Of a stretch of DNA of 64,000 nucleotides, positions 11,801 through 23,800 are shown piece after piece. Within the stretch, counting starts at the first letter, position 1; each line of letters opens with the position of its first letter. This stretch comes from Euwallacea fornicatus (Eukaryota > Arthropoda > Insecta > Coleoptera > Curculionidae). The stretch covers positions 3,286,001 to 3,350,000 of the forward strand of contig NC_089541.1 of NCBI RefSeq assembly GCF_040115645.1, given 5' to 3'. The notes beneath the pieces are model-generated. The model was not told the DNA's origin, ran no database searches, and saw nothing but the letters and a program-made list of their open reading frames with translations. A program made the translations under genes and the position numbers.

Positions 11801-14800
11801 AAATCCAGACTACTGAATAATAGAGGACATGTCTTCCTGAGATCAGTTTCGGTTAGATAAATATCTAGGAAATCCCCAAATCCGAGTAGTAAGAAATCTA
11901 CTGCTAGGGTCAGTCCGAATTACTGAATGTCTTATGTTATGTTAGCTGATAACGAAATGTCTCAAAAAATTACTCAATAAACTCAATAGAAAAATTCTTA
12001 GTTTTTAACATCTTTTAAGAGATATTACGAATAACTAAAATATCCAGAATATCTACGCTGTTACAAAAACAAGATTGATTCTTTAATGAAGTACCCGGAT
12101 AATCTATCAGTTGGGTCGGGGCAATGTAGTAAGAAAAACCAAAAAAATCCTACTAAGATTAGGTATAGTTTTGCGAAACAGTCAGGAAATTCTCTACTTG
12201 AGATAAGTTATCTTTAGAAAATCTTACAGCTTGGTTGTGTAATGGGATCGTTGGAAAATTAGGGCTAGTTCTGGATAGGCACTAAAAATGTCTTAGTAAA
12301 ATCAATAACTTGAATAAAGGAATAAATTCGTCCTTTAAAACTAATATTCATAACAGTAAAATTTCCTAACATCTTGGTAGGTAACAATTGAGAAAATCTC
12401 CAGGAAAAGTTACTTCAGGACGGTAGAAGCCAAAATCATATTATGAAATTAAACATGTTACTTCAAAATATTGTATCCAGGACAATATCGTGTGTAATAC
12501 AGAAGGTTTTACTGAAAAATAGATGAATGATGGTCGGGACTTTTTTATATCTATACGAGAAAACTCCGCAGGTTAAAGACCTATAAACACGGAAGATGAA
12601 GGCGAAAAGAAGCTGTTCCAGAGAACTTTAAGAGAGTTGCCACTTTGCTGATATCGAAAAACTTGACTCTGTGTTTTCTGTAATGGTCATGTGAGGAGAA
12701 TAGCGGCAGAAAGAGCAAATATTGAACTCGGGCATGAATACAAAAATATTTCATCTATTGGAAATGCAGCAATTTAAATTCATACAGCCAAGAACCGCCA
12801 AATTTGAGTTCAAATATTTATGATTCAGGGGCTGCATTTCAATCAGTCGCAATAACTGTAGTATCCACATATCTAACGCTATTGCTTACAAAAAATACTT
12901 ACGTCTTCGTCGTGGTCAAAGGCATTGAACACGTCGTAAGGCAAACAGCTCAGCAGATCGATGATGAACCAGCTTTTTAGGTAGTTCATACGGATCACTT
13001 TGGGGTCAGAGACGACCTCTCCTCCGGGTCCCACGAAAGTGGTATGGAAATTAAGAACTATGTCAATAAAGAATATCACATCGACGATTGAGTCCACAAC
13101 CAAGAGAGAGACATCCTCGGATGTCTTGTTCTTAAATGCTACGTTATAAGGAACCTGAAACAGGAACAAAGAAACAGTCTCATGAGTGTTCTCTAGACTG
13201 ATCGAGGTTGCGAGTGTTTCAAAAGTGTTATTTTAAGTGAGGACACAGTGCAGTGCGTGTTTACTCGTCTAAATCTTGCCTTTATCAGTGTAAGAGGTAC
13301 AACAGTAAAATACCTAAGAGTTGATTATTCGATAGTGGGGTAGGGTACTAGTTAAGCCAAACAAACTAGTAAAAAAATTGATCTAGATTATCTACGGTAC
13401 ATACTGGTGGTGGACGAAACAAACACTATTTGATCAGAACCCTACCCCATTATGATAATCCGTGAGGACGACATCTTCCGATGTCTTCTTCCTAAAAGCT
13501 ACATTATAAGGAACCTGAAAAGAAGAGGAGATTTAAATTCCCGCAATCGATTGCATTGTTACGTGCCACTGGCAATCAATATATTGAGAATGGGGCCTAC
13601 AGCATTAAAAATTCAGCATTTGAAACTAGGTGAGTGAGAACGTACCATAATAGCTGTATAAAAAGTTAAACAAAGTATAATCCAATCCCAGATTGCTTTG
13701 AAGGCGCAGTAGTGCAGCAAAATGTGAGGAGGGGTCTTCGGGGCTTCCTGCCGGTATTGAGGCATGATATCCGCACTCAAACTCATCATCTGCCATAGAA
13801 ATAAATTTTAAAAAAACATCGCCTCAATGATCCAAAAACAACGAACTTGTGCCAGATGCGACTGCTTCGTTGTATCTTTGAGGTTGGGAAGATGGGATGA
13901 AAACTGGGACACCAGCACTGATCTACTTCGAGTCACTGATCTCGCCAGTTTTGCGAATTTCGACAAGCCTGCAACAGCCCCCATCAGGTCAAAATTACTT
14001 GGAGTAAATTAATTTTTACCCCCTTTTGCGTCGTCAGTCTCTATAGGCTGTTTCAGGGCTGTAATGTCCCTGAACGTGAGCAGGAACAACACAACAAGAT
14101 CCCTCTCGTTTTTTATGGGGGAAATCTGAAGCAGCAGCCATAGAGGAGTCTCTAAAATGCCAGAAAAGGCGATGGATTAACAAGAATAATCGGCTTTGCA
14201 GATAGTTATTTAGGGCGGTTCCTTTCTGAGGAGAGAAGTTCTTATATTCGTAAATTTCATTATATTGCAAAAATAGAGCGTTTTACAGGATTTCTCTTTC
14301 TCCAGGAGTAAAACGCACTCCTGCGTGCGGCACGAAACTACAATTCGATAAGGTTTTCAGCTGCGTGACTCGATTAATCTTAAATAGTTTTTGTCCTAAT
14401 TCACATTAACCCTTCAAATACAACATAAAACCTCTATCCCCAGAAAATAACTCTAAGTGTCAATCTAATTACTGCTAAAAGCTGTAAAGTTCAATAAAAA
14501 ACTTAATGCTTGGAAAAAGTAGAATTTAGATAGGATGTTTACGTTAGAGCCATGCACAGGGCTTAAAAGCGATTTAGGGCATCATTATGCATCAGTATTA
14601 GGGTTTTGAAGTCCTGTGTTCTCAAAAAGAGGATTTCTGAATAAGACATGACAGCAAATTGGAAAGCAAAATCTAAAGGGCTCTTCTTAAAAAAATCTCA
14701 AAATCACATAGTCATTAAATTCATTTCCAAACCTCAATTTCATGGGCTTCTCCATGCTTTAAGTGTCACGTCAAAAGCCAAAAAGGGGCGAAATGAATTC

Positions 14801-17800
14801 GATAGGAAAAACCAATTTTCCCCAAGGAAACTTACACATCTGGGAGAAAATCGTCGGTCTAATTCTGGCGTATGTGACAAATATTTTACAACCAGAACCA
14901 TTAATCCTATCGGTTACCTACCTAATTCGTCTTCGGCAAAAATTGCGTGCATATTTGTGGGTAGACTTTTAAAAGGTCAAAGGTTTAGTTGGAATCAATG
15001 CAAACTGTATTAGTTCGTGAGAAGTTAGTATGAACTACTAAAAAAGGCAAAATTGGGGGTTTGGGTTTCATTCCACCAATTACATGAGGCAGTTATTCAG
15101 GTTAATCTGTCACAAATATTGAAGGACCAATGCTTGGTTGCCGCCTTACACAGACGATTGTAATTCTTCACCAAAAAATTCACTAAAATGTTCATTATTT
15201 GGATTCGGGCCCTCTTTTTTGAGCTGAAACTTCTTTGAGATTGACCAGTTACCTTTTAAATTTTGAATATTAACTGTTCGACTCATTTAGGAAATGTTTG
15301 CTTCTTGAACTTTTCCGAATTTTTCTAGAATTTTAAGTAAAAAGCAAAATTAAAAAAATTAATAAGAGAGTAGCCTTGACAACACCAGGCTAAGTGAAAA
15401 CTGAATTCCACTTCTCCCTAATTTTTTGAGACATCAGATGCCAGTTAATCCATCCATAAACTATTCTTTGGAATCTATACGATTGGATTTTATGAAATTT
15501 ATAACAATTTACTGAGTGTTCCGTTCAATAAAGTAAGACGAGCTTTGGCCAACATAACTTTTTTTCATTTACATCACTGCTTTTCCGCATTCGAAATTTG
15601 CGCTAAACCTCGAATTATTACCGTTTTCGAGTTACCAGTAAGATATTGCGCGTAACAGCAATTAGCATCATCCATCGTGCTGTCCAGGCCACTCGCGGTT
15701 TAACATTCAGTATCTCAGTGAAGCAGCATTTTTTAAGCTTTTCTCTTTAAAATCTCTCAATCTATCACACCTCAACATATGAAAATACCATTGTTGAACA
15801 CCCAGTATATACTTTCGCCAATGATTTCCTCGCAACGATATAATATAAATTTCAATTTACATAACTTTATACGATGTGTCTTTTCCTTAAGCTCATTTTC
15901 CCCATTACGAGGTTTGAAGTTTATATTAATTAAAAGCAAACTTCGAATTGCCGTAAACAAGAGTGTTCTTAATCTAAAATACGAAACGAAAGTGTTTTGA
16001 ACCGCTTCACTCAATTAATATGGAGAAGTAGTTGAATTTTTAATTCGACAAAGACATTTCCAGAGTGCAATAAGGGAGAATAATAAAGTCTTGGATAATA
16101 CTAAGAGAGTTAAAGGGGTTTGATGTAGTTTGAGATGTAACAGATATGTATTTGTTTCTTATTTCCTGCACTTAGAGGCAAGTAAATGGCGTATTAGATT
16201 ACTGAGCTTCTGTATGTCGACACTTTTTCTCAAAGCGTCCCTTCGTTGTGGTTACATTTTAACGTGATTGCCCACAACACACAATTTTGCCAATAAAAAT
16301 TAATATACAATGATATTGTTCAGGGAATACAGTGCTTGAGTCTTACCTTTGATGTATAAATATTTGATCAAAACTCCATTAAAGATTTCTGGAGATCTTA
16401 TTAATTCAACAACAGGTCTAAAATTACACTACATTAGTCCTTTGTACGACAATGTATAGAGAAATTCAACAGTTTGTACTGAACAGACACCTCTTTATAT
16501 ACTTTTTTAACACCAACCAAGCACTACACTTGTCATACATTTAAGCCACAAATGCCTCCATTTTCTATAGGGTTTGGATGATGTCGGAGACAAATATGTG
16601 ACAAGTGCTGCAAATACAACAGTGGAAAATGGAGAGAGAAAAATATCTAATCTAAAGAAGCGAGAGATGGAAAAAGATCAAAAAGTCTAGCAACTTTTTA
16701 CAGCAATTCAAAATTTGCTTAGAAAACTACGTACCTTCTGGTATACCTGAAATTCCAATACAAAAAAAAATCTATTAAAATTCATTGCAACACTGTTTAA
16801 TAATGGAAATAAATGATAATGGCCATTGTTTCGACAGAGTAAATTAACACCTCATATCTCTCAGCTACACGCGATACGGCAGCTCTCGTTTCCGTAGCTT
16901 AGAATGGTAATTTACGGTCTTCTCGTAAGCTGAGACCTGCATGGATATGTAGGTCATACTCTCCCACAAATATGTTCGCCATCTGTCCAATAATACGGGA
17001 GAATTTATATGCATTTTGGACAGAGAATGAAAAATGAAATGGGATTATTTTTCCCCTTTTGCGCAAATGAGGAGGGAGCATGCCGTTTTTAAAGCAGAAT
17101 CTAACCCAAACATAAACTAACGAATATTCTAGAACTATGTCATAAACTAGGAACATAATTTGGTCGCAATCAACGAGAGAGAAAAGCCCATTCATATCAA
17201 ATTACTGCCCGCAAATCATTTAGGTGTTTAATGTTTGAAATAGTGGCTTAGTGGGTTGGATTTCATTGCGGCCAATAATCGGATTAAATTAATTTAAAAT
17301 TAGATAGTGACTACATTGGTAGCAAGTAGGAAAAGCTACATACCTTTGTTTTCTATACAGAGCATGCGCAGGTGCAGGCGAACGGACCGAGCAAACACAG
17401 AGGAATTATTTACAGGATAACGGACAAGAACATTGCATTGGCGATTATTGAACAAATTTCCCATAAAACATTTTTTGAAGTTTAGTAAATATACGAAAAA
17501 CGAGAAAGGAGGGAAAACTCTTGAATGTCGAAATAAGAAGAAATCGGTGTTACTTCAGGATTCTACAAAATAGAATCGGAAGAGATCAGGTCAGTTCAGA
17601 CGGCTACAAAATAATAATTGGAAGACTTGAAGTTTTGTCAGGTTGCCACAAAATCGAAGGAGATCGGGCCACTTCAAATTACCACAAAATTGGAACGAAA
17701 TATCCAGTGTTTCAAATTTCCATATTGAAATGAGAAAAGTTCGAATTTTATCCGATAAAACTGATATTAATAAAGTACTAAATGCTTAAATGTGTTTAGT

Positions 17801-20800
17801 TACCACATGGGGTCATCAGGTGAAAAACCAGGAAGTCGTAAAATAAAATAGTAAAAAAAGTAGGCTTGTAATGAAAGGAAAGCCAATTTAGTAGCTCCGC
17901 AGGGCCTTGGATTTTAAGGTAAAAGCGCCAACTGGGAAATTTAAAGAGCAATTCGATATTTACATGAAGGTGCGGGTATGAACCCAAAACCTGATGTTTA
18001 CAAAATCGCAACATTCCATAACCCATCAGGGAAGCTTATGGTTTGATGTGACACCCAATGAAATTTGAAGTAAGGAAATCTAGTTTGATTATCATGTTTC
18101 CCTCCAATCGATTTTTTGACTTGACCTTTGACGAGGATAAATGAAATGTTTACAAGGTTTTACAGTCTTTTGCAAGTTACTGCTCACCCCGCAGAAATGT
18201 AGTCAATGGAAGCTTTCTGTGTTTCAATCGTGCTCAAAAGCCGAAAGAGGACGTCGATCATTTTCTGGTCGAGCTCTGTGTTCAGTTAGAACGTTGAGAA
18301 TTTAAAGACGAAGAAGAAGGAACTGTGATTAGTTTAAACTATTTTGCATTGCAAGAAAGAATGTTGTATGAAAAGAACATAATTCTGTCAAATGTGTAAA
18401 ATACTATCGCACGCTGAGAAATATTAAGCAACAAGCTTCCATGAAAAAGTTGGTATTGGAGCCAAGAAAGAAAAACTAAAGTTGCAATATCATGTAAAGC
18501 AAGTGAAGTACGTTGAACTGATGATATCTAAAGGAGTGAAAGCATATCCAGGCCATGTTGAATCAATCGAACCTATTCATCGCGCACAATGTTCGTAGTG
18601 AGCCACGCGGAAAAACCTTAAAAATAGTCGAAGAATAAAAGGAGAAGATGAAAAGACGAAAATTTCAAAAAATGGTTTTTAAGCCAAGTATAACTCGTGG
18701 AAGTGCCGCGTTTTCTTATGAAATATATTTAGATGTAATCCATACCATGCCCATTGCTCATTCTGTTTTAATTTCGTCAATAGATCCGTCAAATTTTACA
18801 AATTGTCTTATTTCCCAGTATGTTCAACCCCTGCAGCCATGGATTTTGGGGTTGAAATCAGAAAAAATTATAAGCTTGCGTTACATTGTTGGGCTACCAC
18901 ATTAGTAAATGGGAACAAGGAAAAATAGAAATATAGTTTTTTATTATTTATTATTATTATTATTATTATTTTATATTATTTTTTAGTTCAAAGTGTTACA
19001 AATCCGAAAAGGAGATCAGGTCAGTTCAAGTTCCTACAATATCGGAACCAGAAAAATCGAAAATTGTCCAGATAATTTCCAAATTAGGAGGGTGCCCATT
19101 TGCATTTTTTTTAATTTCAACCCAAAATTTGACTAATCGATTGAAAGCTTTTAACTTTACCCCTTTTTTCCATCATCAGTGATTTAATAGGTCATAATAG
19201 GCAGTTTTTCCCCGAAAATAAAACGTTTGACCGAAATTATGACCCATAAATTTATGCTCTTTGCGCCGGCATAAATCCCCCATTTGATAGTTAACTGCCG
19301 GATATGCGGGAAAGATCTTGCTAAATAATCGCCAATCTCAGAATTATTATTGTAACAATAAAACAGCGGTTCATTCGCCTTTCCATCATTATCTCAAGAA
19401 ATTGAAAAATTAAACCAGAAGTCGATTGTGACCAACGTAGTGCACAGGAAACTATTTGAAAAGAATCAGAGAGTGTTTAGAAATTGACAAAAGAGCCTTT
19501 GGGTTTATGTATATGGTGTATTATAATGATAAGCCGGCAAATAAACTACCTGTTTTACGGTGCAGTATAAAAGTTATATAAATAACTCTTTAAAACCACT
19601 ATAAAATCCTATTAAAACTTTTAACAAATGGCTCTAGCCTATATAACTAGACATAAAATTGATGATTTGATATAATTTCATTTATAATTATCCAGGCATT
19701 AATGGCCAAAAATAACCTATAATGTTGTGAAACGTGTGTCATAATCTAATGAATTATGACCACAAAACTCGTTTTATATTTTCCACACTATTCGTTAAAC
19801 GTATATAAAGGATTACTCACTATTTTTCTTGTAAAGCAAAATTTCGAACTGATCGTGCAGCTGATGCTCCAAGACGTGATCTATCCTACTGATTGTCTCC
19901 TTGTCTGTCAGTTCGCCGTACATGAAGGCGCAGCGGCACGATTTCTGCATAACTTCGGCCCGGTTGTATCCTGAGATCTTGCAGAAGGACTCGTTGCAGT
20001 ACACGATGGGGTAGTCCACTATCTGGGCGTTGGCCAGAAGGAAACTGCTGTCTGCTGCAAAGAGCAAAAAAGGGAGAACTTAACTAAACTTGCCAATATC
20101 AGTATCCCTGCTAATATATGATATATCAAATGCTAAAAAAAGCCATTATCATCCGTATGTTTAAGAATTAGGTTCCTCACCACCTGGGAATTACAGACCT
20201 ATATCTATATTATCGATATTTTCTAAAATTTTTAAAGAACGTTTGGATTTTTCGATAGGGCAAAAGTGTAAGTGTACTTTTCGATTTGAGCCAAGCTTTT
20301 CACTATAAGATTTTGTTGGCTGCACTCAAAACATACAATTTTAATTTGAGTAGTATTCAGTAGTTGAACCTATGTCTCATCGGAAGGGTCACATTGTCAA
20401 ATCCAATAGCGTGGCACTGACGAAAAACGCGGTGAATGTAGATGTCTCCCAAGACTCAAGTCTTTATAATGGTTTGTTAATTGGACGAAAAACTCACAAA
20501 GAGTGTTTTAGATAAACCTAGTAAAACCTTTTTTTGTAAGATAAATAAATTCGGCCAATGCTAATTTAAATATGTCATAGATCATAGTGAAGTAATATGC
20601 GAATTAAACATCAAAATCATTTTATTGAGTAGTTCAGGATGTTTATTAAATAAAACAATGCACGAAAGGGGTTTTCTCTCTCTTCATTGATGACCAAATC
20701 CACTGCGACTTATCATTAAAAAAATTCAATTTTATGTTATAACTGAAAAACTATTCGAATTATTTAGATTTATTGATTAATTGTTATTTCTTGTGAAGTG

Positions 20801-23800
20801 AATAATAACTACAGGATTCAGAATAAGCATCAAAATCATTCTACTGGAGAGTTCAAGATAATTTATTAGTTAGAGCGACGGAGGATGGGAGTTTTCTAAT
20901 TTGTCTATCTGCAAGTATTTAGTATTTTAAGACTACAGAAAATGCCGCGTTTCTTCTTTTAGAACTTGTGTAGTTTGTTTGCGAAAAACAATATATACTC
21001 CCTTTCTTTCTCTGTAGAATAGTGTAACGTTCAAATTTAATAGCTTGTACCGTTTCCCACACATTATTGTCTATAATGCAAAGAGTCTAGAGAAAATATC
21101 TTCTTTTGTCCTATATCGCCTGATCTATACTTCATTCACATCAAGATTGCCTTAATTGAGCTAATAAAGTCAAAACCAACATTTTCAGGTAAAATCCATA
21201 CCTTCCTCAAACAACCCTTAATAAAATAATATTAATTCGCCGATGTCACGATCACCCTGCTGCAGCAATTCTAAGGAATTAGGACATGACTCCTGAAAAT
21301 AGCTTTGAACTATACTTTTTAACCTATTTGTAGATTTCCACAACAGGTTGGCCTCAATTACCCTTCCCCGCCCTTAAAAACTGTGGCTAATTTGCCAATT
21401 CTGCTCTGACACACATAAGTTCGTCTTTAACTTCAAAGCAACACTAAAACTCCTTCACAATTCATCCAGTTGTAATTAATCGATTTTCTTTGTAGATTGA
21501 CGTCACGAATTACTAAGTTGTTCTGGAATAACAATAAGACCAGTAAGCAAAGACTGATTGACATGGTTTGGAACGATACTCGAACTTAATCAATTTGGAT
21601 TATTAAATTGCGTTCCTCAAGTCATGTAATTAAGGTTTTTAGGGGGCGGAAACAGTAGTCAGTTTTTAACCTCAATGTCCACTTTACACTAGTATATCAA
21701 TCAAACTTAAACACTTCTTGAGAAAAGGAAATCTCGACATTGCCTCTCTCAAGTTGGCAAGCCCTGAGGTAATCCGAGCACAGTGTGTGTTCCAGACGGC
21801 TTTCTGCCGGAATTCCATTTTCTGGAAACTTCAAAGCGGGAATTGAGCCTTTGTGCTTTGGAAGCTGGAGCTCTTCTTTGGAACTAAGCTGCCGTGATGA
21901 ATTAATTTTTTATTAAAGGCACCACCAAAAAATGTTTAATGGACATTCTACTCTGCCATCTTCATATTGCCAGATGCACCAACTCTCACGGAAGAGCAAT
22001 ATCCCAAAATCCTTTTTATAAATTTCGATATTGGGATTTACAAAGCTTCAATATGCAAATCTAATTCCATATTCCTCCCTACCTCAATTTGAATTTTAAA
22101 TTTCATCTTGGTCCAATAAATTTCTTTCCCATTTTACAAACTTTTATCATGATTCAACACACAAAAGGGAAATTTACGAATCTTCGATAATTATTCAAAT
22201 TCAATGGCCTACTAACCTACATAATCTACCAAAACAGATCGCTTTTAAAGACAAAAAAATTGGCAAGCTGAAAGCTTTCTAGACAACAATATGAAGCATC
22301 GATTGGGGATGGGAAGGTCCATGGTCAAAGGTCGGCCTAAGGCCATAGGGGCTATTTATCAGCCGAGATTGTTGTGTGAGATAGCGCCTTTGAGGGTTTC
22401 GTACTTGCACTTAAATGTAGATTAACCACTTGTTACCCTTGTTGACTGAAGGTCGAAGTGGAACGATGAGTGGGTGACGATCATGACAAGAGGGGATTTT
22501 GTAATAAGAAATAGTGGAGAAAAAATCAAATGATTTGATTTGCTGCGAAAGCTGTAAAAACTCACTTCAATTATAGTCATTAGGAAAATTGTGAATCGAA
22601 ACCTCAGAACCGCAACTCAGTGCAAAATGTTTAAGTTAAACATTCACATCAATCGCGGTTTGCTCGAAACTTATGAGTGAAAGTCATAACGTCATATCGC
22701 TTTTGTCACTACGAAAATCGGGAGTAGTTTAGTTCAATGCGGAACTCGTAAGGTTGAAACTCGGCTTAATCGTTTCTACTAAACTAATAAGTAAAAAATT
22801 AACATAATTTCAGATCATTGTAGTCGACAAATTTAATTCAACTGGGGTTAATTCGAAAACCGTCAGTTAAAAACTCAGGTTAGTTAATTTATATTAGTAC
22901 GAAATCCGGAGAGGAAAATTCGATTTGCTCACGGTTGACAATTTTCGATAATACAAACCTCGTGATTTGCAAATAAATGTTAATTCCAGAGTAATGGGTA
23001 ATCGTAAGTTAAACATTTCTATTTTGATGGCTGTGAAAAAATTTTAGTTAAAATCAAAGGTGAATTTATATTAATGCGGAATTCATGGGACAAAAATTCA
23101 GATCAAATATGATTTACGCGCAACTCGTGTGATGAAATTTTTCAGGTCGATTCAGTTTAGCACGATATTCGGATAATTTCAGGCGCGTACTTATTAACGC
23201 AAACCGCGTAAGTCTAACATTTATGTTGATTTAAGATAGTGCCGAAAATGTATATACATTATGGGTAATATGAAACTCATGAGTTAGAAATTTGCCTTTT
23301 GCAATTTGAATTTCTATTGAAAAGTTTTTATCACTGGGAAGAACGAGTTAGAGTCGAGGATTAATTTACGTTGAAAGAAAATTCATGAAAAAAAAAATCA
23401 GAAGAAGTACGGTTAATGCGCAATATATGAGTTGAAGATTCAGATCGATTCTGTAAATTTTCCCTCGCAAGTCAATTGATGTTGAAGCAATTTCTGTATA
23501 GGCAATTTGTTTATAAATAAATTTGAGCTACGGCGTAACCTGCCAATTAAACAAATTCAGGTTCGTCCTAGTTACTGTAAAAAAATGCTAATTAAAAATT
23601 CGCGTACAATCATATTAGAACTCATAAATGATAAATTCAGGTCAACAGTGGTTAATGCAAATATTAAAAGTTAAATATTCAGGTCAATTTACATTAGAGC
23701 GAATTGCGAATTCACATCAAGTCTCTGATTATTGGGAAACCGTATAAGATAAAAAGTTGGGACACTTGTGGACTATAGCGCGAATTTTACAGTTGTAAAG

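Noticed and set aside
14152..19820. Counterpart of the longer Drosophila alternative PAS stretch (NLQCGCALSQ...)
   Set aside because: No sequence resembling it was found in this intron; only the 12-nt candidate at 16,735 fits.
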